A stretch of 24,274 nucleotides of DNA from contig JBILGU010000032.1 of the NCBI GenBank assembly GCA_044350805.1, positions 1 through 24,274 on the forward strand, written 5' to 3'. Source of the stretch: UBA6136 sp044350805 (GTDB lineage: Bacteria; Pseudomonadota; Gammaproteobacteria; Methylococcales; Methylococcaceae). Position numbers and translations under genes: made by a program. Position 1 is the stretch's first letter, and each line of letters opens with the position of its first letter. Positions 1 through 8,038 of this stretch are shown here, one piece after another. The notes beneath the pieces were generated by a model, which was given only the letters and a program-made list of their open reading frames with translations, was not told where the DNA came from and searched no databases.

Positions 1-28
1 AGCCGACGAATTTGCTACCATCATTCAT
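1..28 (-). CDS. Start of a leftward gene, truncated by the window edge
   Basis: Read leftward, a perfect Shine-Dalgarno AGGAGG (35-40) lies six bases before an ATG at 26-28, which opens M-N-D-G-S-K-F-V-G and then leaves the window. The ribosome site makes a real gene likely. Nine residues cannot identify it. The short hydrophobic KFVG at this distance from the start resembles the N-terminus of IS110-family transposases, where the first catalytic Asp follows shortly, but this is a weak guess. A second start, ATG-ATG at 19-24, lies in another frame (M-M-V-A-N-S-S-A) with a spacing of about 10, so the frame is not certain. The leader upstream has unusual secondary structure (separate entry). Confidence 0.45.
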
Positions 29-113
29 GACCTGCCTCCTCAATTGTGGCTCTGAGCCTGTGGTTTAACGAGCTTCAAGCTTAACCCACGTCACTTGAGG
101 TCCGGCAGGTCAT
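27..113 (-). promoter_or_regulatory. Structured leader able to sequester the start of the leftward gene
   Basis: A perfect 10-bp inverted repeat, ATGACCTGCC at 27-36 and GGCAGGTCAT at 104-113, would in the leftward transcript pair a leader segment with the last bases of the Shine-Dalgarno site and the AT of the start codon. Between the arms are two smaller hairpins: an imperfect one at 62-87 (outer arms GGTTTAA/TTAACCC, one mismatch) and a small one at 48-58 (GGCT-CTG-AGCC). A closing stem around two hairpins, with the ribosome site in the closing stem, is the shape of a translational control element. I recognise no known riboswitch class. If the gene is an IS110-type transposase, a structured non-coding RNA upstream would also be expected. 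Confidence 0.35.
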
Positions 114-243
114 CCATATTGTCTAGAGCACAGAAAGATTTGAGCGCCAAAGTGGACCCTTTCTCTGGGGTGGTGCGCCCCAATATGGTGCGGCCGTCCT
201 GAAATGTGTGGGTAAATTCCGGATTTCATGCTGACTGGAATCG

Positions 244-259
244 TGGCCCAGCTTTTGCA
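244..259 (+). promoter_or_regulatory. Sigma-54-like -24/-12 sequence before the five-gene operon
   Basis: TGGCCCAGCTTTTGCA matches the sigma-54 pattern TGGCAC-N5-TTGCA except for one base in the -24 element, and it keeps the exact GG-N10-GC spacing. The predicted transcription start is about position 270, one base before the chosen ATG at 271, which would make the mRNA nearly leaderless. That is odd and weakens the call. The same bases also form a perfect hairpin (249-264), so the match could be accidental. No well-spaced NtrC-type palindrome was found upstream. Confidence 0.3.
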
Positions 260-264
260 AGCTG
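249..264 (+). repeat. Perfect hairpin immediately upstream of the operon start codon
   Basis: CAGCTT (249-254), loop TTGC, AAGCTG (259-264) form a perfect 6-bp stem ending six bases before ATG 271. No Shine-Dalgarno sequence is visible here, so the hairpin occupies the place where one would be expected. It may be an operator or an RNA structure governing translation of the ATP-grasp gene, or chance. Confidence 0.4.
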
Positions 265-270
265 TTGGTC

Positions 271-1698
271 ATGAATACTCAAAACGCCCCAGCCTACTTC
301 GATGAAATGCGTTCAGGTTCCGATGGAATCCGACCGGTATACCAACGTTATGCCGACTGGTTGAATGCTCTGCCCGAAGGCACTCTGCATCGTAAAGAAC
401 AGGAAGCTGAATTATTGTTTCGGCGCCTTGGGATCACCTTTGCGGTTTACGGTGAATCAGATGGGGGTGAAAGGCTGATTCCCTTCGATGTCGTTCCCCG
501 CATTTTCGGCGGGGCGGAATGGCGCCGATTGGAGGCCGGGATCGTTCAGCGAGTCAAGGCCCTGAATGCCTTTCTGCATGATATTTATCATGGTCAGGAG
601 ATCATGCATGCGGGAATCGTCAATGCACAGCAGATTACCCAGAATCCAGCATTTCGGGCTGAGATGATGGGGGTTGATCTTCCGAATCAGGTTTATGCAC
701 AGATTGCTGGCATCGATCTTGTTCGCGTCAGCGAGAATGAATTTTACGTTCTTGAAGATAATCTCAGAACGCCCTCAGGGGTGTCCTACATGCTGGAAAA
801 CCGTCGAACCATGATGCGGCTTTTCCCCGATCTTTTTGCCCAGCAAATTGTTGAGCCGGTAGAGCATTATCCCCTGATGCTATTGGACACTCTTCGTGAG
901 TCCGCGCCACCCAATGTGCTTGATCCTGTGATCGCTGTACTGACACCGGGTGCCTATAACAGCGCCTACTTTGAACATGCCTTTTTGGCCAGCCAGATGG
1001 GGGTTGAGCTGGTCGAAGGGCAGGATCTTTTCGTCGAAAATCGGCGTGTCTTCATGCACACCACCGAAGGGCCGAGGCCAGTCCACGTCATCTATCGCCG
1101 TGTCGACGACGATTTCCTTGATCCGCTGGTATTTCGTCCTGATTCAGTGCTGGGTGTTCCTGGCCTTCTCGATGCCTATATCTCGGGTAATGTCTCGCTG
1201 ATCAATGGAGTAGGGACCGGGGTTGCGGATGATAAGTCGACGTATCTCCACGTTCCCGAGATGATTGAGTTCTATCTCGGTGAAAAACCAATCCTTTCGA
1301 ATGTCCCAACATATCGATTGGGAATTGCTGAGGATCTGAAATACGTGCTTGAACATCTTCCCGAATTGGTCGTCAAGGAAGTCCAAGGTTCTGGCGGATA
1401 CGGAATGCTGGTGGGGCCCACCAGTACCAGTACCGAGATCGAGGACTATCGGCAGAGAATTTTGAGCGATCCATCCAATTTCATAGCACAGCCAACATTG
1501 GCTCTTTCCACCTGTCCGACGCTAGTAGAGCAGGGGGTTGCTCCTCGTCACGTTGACCTTAGGCCCTTTGTTTTATCAGGTAAGGAAGTTCGACTGGTTC
1601 CGGGGGGATTGACGCGTGTGGCACTTCGAGAGGGCTCTCTGGTTGTTAATTCATCTCAAGGTGGCGGAACCAAAGACACCTGGGTATTGGAGGATTAA
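271..1698 (+). CDS. Circularly permuted ATP-grasp type 2 protein (COG2308 family), putative amide ligase
   Basis: A 475-residue protein of the usual length for circularly permuted ATP-grasp proteins of the COG2308 type. Visible family motifs are FDEM near the N-terminus, EDNLRTPSGVSYMLENR (about residues 162-178), TPGAYNSAYFEHAFLA, YRRVDDDFLDPL, NGVGTGVADDK, and KEVQGSGGYGM (from about residue 369), a glycine-rich nucleotide-binding stretch. The C-terminus carries LRPFVLSG and SSQGGGTKDTW. ATP-grasp enzymes couple ATP hydrolysis to formation of a C-N bond; the substrate here is unknown. I chose ATG 271 because the conserved FDEM lies before the next ATG (307). An in-frame TTG at 265 is the alternative. 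No ribosome site is apparent. It heads a five-gene operon with an alpha-E protein, Anbu and a transglutaminase, a combination proposed to synthesise and process a peptide-like product or protein tag; that role is inference. Confidence 0.93.
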   Translation: MNTQNAPAYFDEMRSGSDGIRPVYQRYADWLNALPEGTLHRKEQEAELLFRRLGITFAVYGESDGGERLIPFDVVPRIFGGAEWRRLEAGIVQRVKALNAFLHDIYHGQEIMHAGIVNAQQITQNPAFRAEMMGVDLPNQVYAQIAGIDLVRVSENEFYVLEDNLRTPSGVSYMLENRRTMMRLFPDLFAQQIVEPVEHYPLMLLDTLRESAPPNVLDPVIAVLTPGAYNSAYFEHAFLASQMGVELVEGQDLFVENRRVFMHTTEGPRPVHVIYRRVDDDFLDPLVFRPDSVLGVPGLLDAYISGNVSLINGVGTGVADDKSTYLHVPEMIEFYLGEKPILSNVPTYRLGIAEDLKYVLEHLPELVVKEVQGSGGYGMLVGPTSTSTEIEDYRQRILSDPSNFIAQPTLALSTCPTLVEQGVAPRHVDLRPFVLSGKEVRLVPGGLTRVALREGSLVVNSSQGGGTKDTWVLED

Positions 1699-1701
1699 TT
1701 C

Positions 1702-2679
1702 ATGTTGTCGCGAACCGCAGAAAATCTCTTTTGGATGTCTCGACATATCGAGCGTGCTGAAAACACGGCACGCATCCTCGATGTCGCCCACCGATCTTCC
1801 CTGGTCCCCCTGGATCTTGAGGGAGCCGAAGCATATCTCTGGTATGCCCCCCTCAATATCACCGGCTGCGCTCTAGGCTATGAGGAAAAGCACGGCTTGG
1901 CCAGAGCCCGCGAAGTGACACACTATATGGCCCTGGATTCCGATAATCCTTCGAGCATCTATAACTGTCTTAAGGCTGCTCGCGAGAATGCGCGCTCTGT
2001 GCGGGGCGCCATCACATCTGAAATGTGGGAAGTGATCAATGGCACCTGGCTTGAGGTGAATCGGCTCGCCAGGGACTTTGACGAGACGAATTACAGCGAT
2101 TTTTTTGAGTGGGTCAAAGAGCGTTCGCATCTGTTTCGTGGCGTGACATTGGGCACGATCATCAAGGATATTTCGCTGAGTTTCATTCGGTTGGGAACGT
2201 TTCTTGAGAGAGCGGACAACAGCGCACGAATTCTTGATGTGAAGTACCACATTCTGCTCCCGAGCGTTCATGACGTCGGGGGAGCAGCGGATTATTACCA
2301 ATGGGGCTCTCTCCTGCGATCCGTCAGTGCCTTTGAAGCCTATCGCAAGATTTATCGTGATGTGATTTCCCCCCTGAAGGTCGCAGAACTATTCATCCTC
2401 AGGGACGATATGCCTCGCTCCTTGCATGCCTGTTTCAATGAAATTGAAACTTCACTAGGCCATATCAACGGGAGTTCAGGCCGTGAAGTTCGCCGACTGG
2501 CGGGCGAAATTCACGCTAATCTTCACTTTGGTCGGATAGAAGACGTCTTTGCCCGAGGTCTGCATGAATATCTGACCGACTTTCTGGCCTCCATGGATGT
2601 TCTGGGACGAGAGATACGCAATGCCTATCTTTCACGTCGTGAAGATCTTTATGATGTTTCCTTTTCCCAAGTTGCCTGA
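1702..2679 (+). CDS. Alpha-E domain protein (DUF403, COG2307)
   Basis: A 325-residue, all-helical-looking protein opening with the family signature MLSRTAENLFWMSRHIERAENTAR in residues 1-24 and repeating a related pattern, GTFLERADNSARILDVKY, in the middle. The biochemical activity of alpha-E proteins is unknown. They occur almost always beside a COG2308 ATP-grasp protein, sometimes fused to it, so a partner or scaffold role for the ligase is reasonable inference. Only three bases separate it from the ATP-grasp stop. Its ribosome site GGAGG (1689-1693, eight bases before ATG) lies inside the last codons of the preceding gene, so the two are probably translated together. Confidence 0.93.
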   Translation: MLSRTAENLFWMSRHIERAENTARILDVAHRSSLVPLDLEGAEAYLWYAPLNITGCALGYEEKHGLARAREVTHYMALDSDNPSSIYNCLKAARENARSVRGAITSEMWEVINGTWLEVNRLARDFDETNYSDFFEWVKERSHLFRGVTLGTIIKDISLSFIRLGTFLERADNSARILDVKYHILLPSVHDVGGAADYYQWGSLLRSVSAFEAYRKIYRDVISPLKVAELFILRDDMPRSLHACFNEIETSLGHINGSSGREVRRLAGEIHANLHFGRIEDVFARGLHEYLTDFLASMDVLGREIRNAYLSRREDLYDVSFSQVA

Positions 2680-2691
2680 ACATCAGATCCC

Positions 2692-3453
2692 ATGACTTAT
2701 TGTGTTGCCATGAAACTCGATGCCGGAATGGTATTTGCCTCCGACTCGAGAACGAACGCCGGTGTCGATCAGATCGCCTGCTTCAAGAAAATGCGGACCT
2801 TTATTCGAGCTGGAGATCGCGCCATTGTGATCCTCAGTTCGGGCAATCTGTCCATCACCCAGAATGCCCTCAATCTCCTGGAGCAGCAGGCGCGGCAAGC
2901 TGAAAAAAGAAATATCTGGAATGTCGAGTCCATGTTTGATGTGGCCCAGATTCTTGGCGAATGCTTGCGATCTGTTCGGCAGAACGATGGGGCTTACCTC
3001 GCGCAGAATAACGTTGATTCCAGTGCGAATTTTATCGTCGGAGGTCAGATTGGCGGTGAAAGGATGCGGCTGTGTCTGGTTTATGCCGAAGGTAATTTCA
3101 TCGAAGCCAGTGAGGAAACCCCATTCTTTCAGATCGGCGAGACCAAATATGGCAAACCGATTCTGGACCGAGTCATTCGGGCAGATACAACCCTTGAAGA
3201 TGCGATCAAATCGGTCCTGGTTTCTTTTGATTCCACTATGCGAAGCAATCTTTCGGTAGGGCTTCCGATTGATTTGGCTTGCTATCGGGACGGCAATTTT
3301 CACTTGGATCTCGAATATCACATCACTCAGGATGATCCCTATTTTTCACAAATTAGCCGCCGGTGGAGCGAAGGTCTGAGGGGTGTTTTTGCCTCTTTGC
3401 CCAATCCAGACTGGCTGGCCCCATCGGATCATTCCAATGGCCAAGGCTACTGA
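2692..3453 (+). CDS. Anbu, ancestral-beta-subunit proteasome-like peptidase
   Basis: A 253-residue Ntn-hydrolase of the Anbu/proteasome-type family (COG3484). The N-terminus reads M-T-Y-C-V-A-M-K-L-D; removal of Met leaves Thr as residue 1, the proteasome-type nucleophile, with no propeptide. Numbering from that Thr, Asp17 (FASDSRTNAG) and Lys31/32 (CFKKM) fall where the proteasome catalytic Asp17 and Lys33 are expected. SNLSVGLPIDL follows further on. Anbu proteins assemble into ring- or lock-washer-like particles, and their natural substrate is not settled. The gene follows the alpha-E stop by 12 bases with a poor ribosome site, so translation may depend on upstream ribosomes. Its place with the ligase and transglutaminase genes suggests that it processes their product or target; this is inference. 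Confidence 0.93.
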   Translation: MTYCVAMKLDAGMVFASDSRTNAGVDQIACFKKMRTFIRAGDRAIVILSSGNLSITQNALNLLEQQARQAEKRNIWNVESMFDVAQILGECLRSVRQNDGAYLAQNNVDSSANFIVGGQIGGERMRLCLVYAEGNFIEASEETPFFQIGETKYGKPILDRVIRADTTLEDAIKSVLVSFDSTMRSNLSVGLPIDLACYRDGNFHLDLEYHITQDDPYFSQISRRWSEGLRGVFASLPNPDWLAPSDHSNGQGY

Positions 3454-3471
3454 CGCCATCTGGGAGAGGCT

Positions 3472-6400
3472 GTGAGCATCAAGGTTCAACTCAAGCACAA
3501 GACCCATTATCGGTTTGATCGTGCTGTCGTCGCCTCGCCCCATGAAATTCGACTAAGGCCTGCGCTCCATAGTCGGACCCCGGTTTCAGGCTATGCTCTT
3601 GAAATACTGCCTAAAAATCATTTCATTCACTGGCAGCAGGATGCCTTCGGAAACTTTGTTGCACGCGTTACGTTTCCTGAGCCGGTGCGGGAAATGTTCA
3701 TTGGAGTTGAACTGATTGCAGATATGACCGTCATCAATCCATTCGACTTTTTTGTCGAGGATTGGGCGGAGTTCTTCCCCTTTGCATACCCTGCCGATAA
3801 TCAAAAAGAACTGGCTCCCTATCTGGAATGTGATGCCGAAGGCCCCCAGTTTGAGGCCTTCCTCAAGGACATCAAGGCGCAAATTCCAGAAACGATCACC
3901 ACCACTAACCTACTGGTGATGCTGAATCAAAAGGTTCAGGCGCGAATTCGGTACATGATTCGTCTGGAGCCTGGGGTTCAATCACCCGAACAGACCCTGA
4001 CTCTGGGCTCGGGCTCATGTCGTGACAGTGCCTGGTTACTTGCGCAATTGCTCCGCCATCTCGGAATTGCCACCCGATTCGTTTCAGGTTATCTGATCCA
4101 ATTGGTGGCCGACCAACTCCCACTCGAGGGCCCTGAGGGTCCTTCTGAGGATTTCACTGACCTTCATGCCTGGTGTGAAGCCTACGTTCCAGGAGCCGGT
4201 TGGGTTGGAATGGATGCCACATCCGGACTTCTGGCCGGTGAGGGTCATATTCCATTGGCTGTTTCAAGTCTCCCGACCGCTGCAGCACCCGTGATTGGAC
4301 TGACGAGCGTTTGCCAGGCTGAGCTTGATTTCAGTATGGGGATTACTCGAATTCACGAGGATCCAAGGGTCACACTCCCTTACAGCGACTCCCAATGGTC
4401 ATCCATCATGGCACTGGGTGATAAGGTTGAGTCGGATCTTAAGGCCGGTGATGTGAGACTGACGCAAGGGGGAGAACCCACATTTGTCTCGGCCGACAAT
4501 ATGGACGGGCCTGAGTGGAATACGGACGCACTGGGCGAAGAAAAGTGGACCAAGGCGAATGAGTTGATGGAACGCCTCCGCAACCGTTTTGCTCCTGGAG
4601 GCCTCTTTCATTATGGGCAAGGCAAATGGTATCCGGGCGAGCCCCTTCCGCGTTGGGCCATGAATATCTTCTGGCGGGAGGATGGAACTCCCCTCTGGCA
4701 CAATCTGGAACTTCTCCGACCCAAGCCGTCGACCCAGAATCCTCCGGATGTTTTTGCATTTGCAAAGCTACTGGCCGAATGTCTCGCTCTCCATCCCGGT
4801 TATCTGATTGCGGCTTATGAAGATCCTTGGCATGCCCTTGATGCCGAATCCCGTTATCCTGAAAATATCGATCCACATGAGCATCCCCTCGAGGATCTTG
4901 CCTCCCGAAATGCGCTTGCCAAAGCAATTCGCAAGGGTTTAGGTGAGGTTGTTGGTTATGTCCTGCCGTTGAAGCCGGTGTCTGATAAACGGCGATGGCG
5001 TTCGAGTCTTTGGCCTTTAAGGCAAGAGCGACTCTACTTGATCCCTGGGGACTCCCCGATGGGCCTCCGTTTGCCTTTGGCAAGCCTGCCTTGGGTTTTG
5101 CCAGAGGAGATGGAACCTGATTTTGAACGTGATCCTTTTGAGCCACGTGAGGCGCTCGAAAAGCCGACTCCAGGAAGTGAAAAGCCTGAGCCGGTCAAGG
5201 CGATTGAAGATCCCCGTGAGGTTGTCCACACCGCGCTCGTGCTTGAAGTGCGTGATGGTTTGCTCCATGTTTTCCTCCCTCCGTTAAGTCAGCTCGAGGA
5301 TTTTGTCGGCCTGATTGCCGTGATTGAGAGCGTTGCTGAGAAAGCTCAACAACCGATTCGACTTGAGGGTTATTCCCCACCCCGAGACCCTCGGCTGAAA
5401 ATGTTGTCCGTGACCCCAGATCCTGGTGTCATCGAAGTCAACATCCATCCCTCTGAAGATTGGCAGACGCTGGTCAGTCGGACCCGACAGCTCTACGAAG
5501 ATGCAAGGCAGACTCGCCTGATTGCCGAAAAATTCATGTTGGATGGTCGCCATACCGGAACCGGTGGCGGAAATCACATTACGCTGGGTGGTGCTGCGGC
5601 GGCGGAAAGTCCCTTTCTGCGGCGCCCCGATCTTCTGGTCAGCCTGATTCGGTTTTGGCAGCGTCATCCCGCGCTGTCCTATCTTTTCTCAGGTCAATTT
5701 ATCGGGCCGACAAGTCAGGCACCCCGTGTTGATGAGGCGCGGGACGATAACCTTTATGAATTGGAGATCGCATTTCAGCAACTGGAATCGCATTGTGATA
5801 TTGGCGAAGAAACGCCAAAACCTTGGCTTGTCGACCGTCTGCTGAGGAACCTCCTGATCGATATGACAGGAAACACGCATCGTTCCGAATTTTGTATTGA
5901 CAAGCTGTACTCACCCGATAGCGCGACAGGACGCCTGGGGATCTTGGAGCTGCGGGCATTTGAAATGCCGCCGCATTACCAAATGAGTCTGGTTCAGGCC
6001 CTTTTGCTGCGTTGCCTGATCGCTCGATTCTGGCGGACGCCCGAGCGTCGACCTCTGGTTTATTGGGATACTGCCCTCCACGACCGATTCATGCTGCCGC
6101 ATTTCATTGAATCGGACCTTCGCGAGGTCATCAGCGAATTGCGACTTTCTGGCTATGATTTTGATGAAAACTGGCTGGAACCCTTTATGGAGTTCAGGTT
6201 TCCGCGCCATGGCACCATCGCCGTCGACGGCATCGAACTTAGTCTGAGGCAAGCAATTGAGCCCTGGCATGTTCTGGGTGAGGAAGTCTCAGGTGGGGGA
6301 ACGGCCCGTTACGTTGACTCCTCGGTTGAACGGCTTGAGATTCGGGTTGATGGGCTGCTCTCCCATCGTCACGATGTCCTCTGTAATGGCCGGATGATTC

Positions 6401-6762
6401 CCCTTCATCCGACAGGCACGCCAGGCCAGTTCGTTGCCGGTGTTCGTTTCAAGGCCTGGTCCCCGCCGTCCTCTTTGCACCCGACCATCGGGGTCCAGGC
6501 CCCGTTGGTCTTTGACGTGTATGACAAACTGGAAGGCATATCCCTTGGCGGATGTACCTATCACGTGTGTCATCCAGGCGGACGCAATTACGACACATTT
6601 CCCGTCAATGCCCAAGAAGCAGAGGCCCGTCGCAGAGCACGCTTTTGGGAGCATGGACATGTCCAAGGCAAACGTATGGTTGCCGATGAACCCCGTAACC
6701 ACAGGTTTCCCACAACACTGGACCTCCGGTGGGAGCCTTCGAATCGGAGATTACCTGAATGA
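3472..6762 (+). CDS. Transglutaminase-like / DUF2126 fusion protein
   Basis: A 1096-residue two-part protein. The N-terminal part (about 1-290) is a bacterial transglutaminase-like domain with a complete Cys-His-Asp triad: Cys183 in GSGSCRDSAW, His232 in DLHAW, Asp248 in GMDAT. These enzymes act on amide bonds as proteases, peptidases or amide transferases. The remainder is DUF2126 (COG4196), starting near LTQGGEPTFVS and containing APGGLFHYGQGKWYPGE, GGGNHITLGG (His702), GQFIGPTSQAPRVDE and HRSEFCIDKLYSPD (His803). DUF2126 has been linked to glutamine-synthetase-like amide ligases by comparative analysis; I give that from memory and did not verify it. The GTG start has GGGAG just upstream (3462-3466). 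The stop overlaps the next gene by four bases. The second, stand-alone transglutaminase often found in such clusters is absent from this window. Confidence 0.93.
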   Translation: MSIKVQLKHKTHYRFDRAVVASPHEIRLRPALHSRTPVSGYALEILPKNHFIHWQQDAFGNFVARVTFPEPVREMFIGVELIADMTVINPFDFFVEDWAEFFPFAYPADNQKELAPYLECDAEGPQFEAFLKDIKAQIPETITTTNLLVMLNQKVQARIRYMIRLEPGVQSPEQTLTLGSGSCRDSAWLLAQLLRHLGIATRFVSGYLIQLVADQLPLEGPEGPSEDFTDLHAWCEAYVPGAGWVGMDATSGLLAGEGHIPLAVSSLPTAAAPVIGLTSVCQAELDFSMGITRIHEDPRVTLPYSDSQWSSIMALGDKVESDLKAGDVRLTQGGEPTFVSADNMDGPEWNTDALGEEKWTKANELMERLRNRFAPGGLFHYGQGKWYPGEPLPRWAMNIFWREDGTPLWHNLELLRPKPSTQNPPDVFAFAKLLAECLALHPGYLIAAYEDPWHALDAESRYPENIDPHEHPLEDLASRNALAKAIRKGLGEVVGYVLPLKPVSDKRRWRSSLWPLRQERLYLIPGDSPMGLRLPLASLPWVLPEEMEPDFERDPFEPREALEKPTPGSEKPEPVKAIEDPREVVHTALVLEVRDGLLHVFLPPLSQLEDFVGLIAVIESVAEKAQQPIRLEGYSPPRDPRLKMLSVTPDPGVIEVNIHPSEDWQTLVSRTRQLYEDARQTRLIAEKFMLDGRHTGTGGGNHITLGGAAAAESPFLRRPDLLVSLIRFWQRHPALSYLFSGQFIGPTSQAPRVDEARDDNLYELEIAFQQLESHCDIGEETPKPWLVDRLLRNLLIDMTGNTHRSEFCIDKLYSPDSATGRLGILELRAFEMPPHYQMSLVQALLLRCLIARFWRTPERRPLVYWDTALHDRFMLPHFIESDLREVISELRLSGYDFDENWLEPFMEFRFPRHGTIAVDGIELSLRQAIEPWHVLGEEVSGGGTARYVDSSVERLEIRVDGLLSHRHDVLCNGRMIPLHPTGTPGQFVAGVRFKAWSPPSSLHPTIGVQAPLVFDVYDKLEGISLGGCTYHVCHPGGRNYDTFPVNAQEAEARRRARFWEHGHVQGKRMVADEPRNHRFPTTLDLRWEPSNRRLPE

Positions 6763-7982
6763 CTTATTCCACTCGCCTGCCACGTTATGGGGACAAGCAG
6801 AATTCTGTCTTCTATGAAGACTACTTACAAAAGCTTCTTGAGGAACGAGACAGCAGTGGACTGACGGAAATGATCGGCGGCATCGAAGCCATGCTGATTA
6901 GTGTGGAGCCCGGCAATTCCGTTGAATACATTGCAGAATTGGCTTTGATGTCTCCTTATGAATATCTGGTGACCCTGGACAGCGAAAAACATCTCACGCA
7001 TGTCCTTCGTATTGATATGCAATCGCCTGATATTCTTCTGCGCGAGCCCAAGGAAATGTCGTACTCGGACATCTTCCGCAGTTTGAATGATCTTTATCCC
7101 GTCGGGGCGCGCCGCCCGCATTCGAGATACCTTGGCGAGATTCTGCATTGTCAGGATCGTCATCAGGTGGTCGCTATGCAGCAGCAGCGGGAGTTCAGAT
7201 TTTTTCAAGTAGGGCAGTTAGCGGATCTTGATTTCCCGCTCAACGTCAGCATTTCAAAACCCTCGCCCTACACCCAGAATGTCATCGGTTACATGGAACG
7301 ACCGCTCGATAGCATTCGGGTTTATCAGCACGGTAACTGCATCATCCTTCCTCAGGCGCAGGCCGCGAATGATCGCGGTAAGGAGATGCAAGAGCGTATT
7401 GGTATCAAGGACTTTCTCTACCCGGTCGACCACCTTGCGACTCGGGTTTACAGCCAGAACCGGGAAGTGGCCATCCTCGAGTATCTGGCGCTCTCCAGTT
7501 ATTACTATTGGGGGAGCTACGATATCAAGGATCAGAACTCTTCAACGAATGTCACCAAAAGCGCTCATGACCTTGCTGAATCGCAAAGTCCTGCGAAGGT
7601 ATTCACCGCAAGTAACCATCCCTATTGCGTCAATCATTTGGACCGTCTGCCGAGTCCAACAGAGACCTTTGTGCGGAACTATGGACCAAGGCTTCATCAC
7701 ATCGCTGTCGAGGTTAAGGACGGCCAGCTGGATGGCCGGGAATACATTGACGTTGTGGTTGATGCGATTGCGGGTCAGGGGAAAGGCTTTCTTCTTGAGA
7801 CCATTGGATCGAGAAGCGAAGGCCTGAAACAGATTTTCTCATCAGCTTCCGATTTTTCTTCGCTCATCATCGAGTATGTTCAACGCTTCGGTGATTTTGA
7901 GGGGTTCTTTACCAAAGACAACGTCGCCAAATTGACGTTTGCTGCGGGGCAAGAAGAAGGCGTCAAGGAAGACCAGTACTAG
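6759..7982 (+). CDS. Uncharacterised protein with a C-terminal VOC (HPPD-like) domain
   Basis: A 407-residue protein that I do not recognise as a named family. ATG 6759 overlaps the transglutaminase stop as ATGA, so the two are translationally coupled. Residues 1-215 show no motif I know. The C-terminal half resembles the metal-binding half of 4-hydroxyphenylpyruvate dioxygenase and related vicinal-oxygen-chelate (VOC) proteins: PVDHLATRVY (His225), then LHHIAVEV (His314), then IEYVQRFGDFEGFF (Glu372). These give the expected order of a His-His-Glu iron site. The closing Glu-x-x-Gln-Arg and the following GFFTKDN recall the end of the dioxygenase family. A non-haem iron oxygenase or a VOC-fold binding protein are both possible, and the substrate is unknown. 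Its coupling to the Anbu/ATP-grasp operon is the main clue to function. Confidence 0.85.
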   Translation: MTYSTRLPRYGDKQNSVFYEDYLQKLLEERDSSGLTEMIGGIEAMLISVEPGNSVEYIAELALMSPYEYLVTLDSEKHLTHVLRIDMQSPDILLREPKEMSYSDIFRSLNDLYPVGARRPHSRYLGEILHCQDRHQVVAMQQQREFRFFQVGQLADLDFPLNVSISKPSPYTQNVIGYMERPLDSIRVYQHGNCIILPQAQAANDRGKEMQERIGIKDFLYPVDHLATRVYSQNREVAILEYLALSSYYYWGSYDIKDQNSSTNVTKSAHDLAESQSPAKVFTASNHPYCVNHLDRLPSPTETFVRNYGPRLHHIAVEVKDGQLDGREYIDVVVDAIAGQGKGFLLETIGSRSEGLKQIFSSASDFSSLIIEYVQRFGDFEGFFTKDNVAKLTFAAGQEEGVKEDQY

Positions 7983-8038
7983 TTCGAGTCTGGTCTCAAG
8001 ATGACATAATAGGGTCCCCGGAATTTTAGAGCGGTCCC

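Noticed and set aside
174..192. NtrC-like palindrome TGCGCC...GGTGCG upstream of the operon
   Set aside because: The half-sites are seven bases apart instead of five and the flanks differ, so it does not support NtrC binding. It also reads as a 15-bp direct repeat of TGGTGCG (171-177, 186-192), probably chance.
2683..3321. Leftward open frame of 212 codons opposite Anbu
   Set aside because: Anbu is clearly coding with its catalytic residues in place, and the antisense translation resembles nothing.
4439..5146. Long leftward open frame of 235 codons inside the transglutaminase-DUF2126 gene
   Set aside because: It is antisense to a well-conserved region, has no family-like motifs and no ribosome site; codon bias of the real gene explains it.
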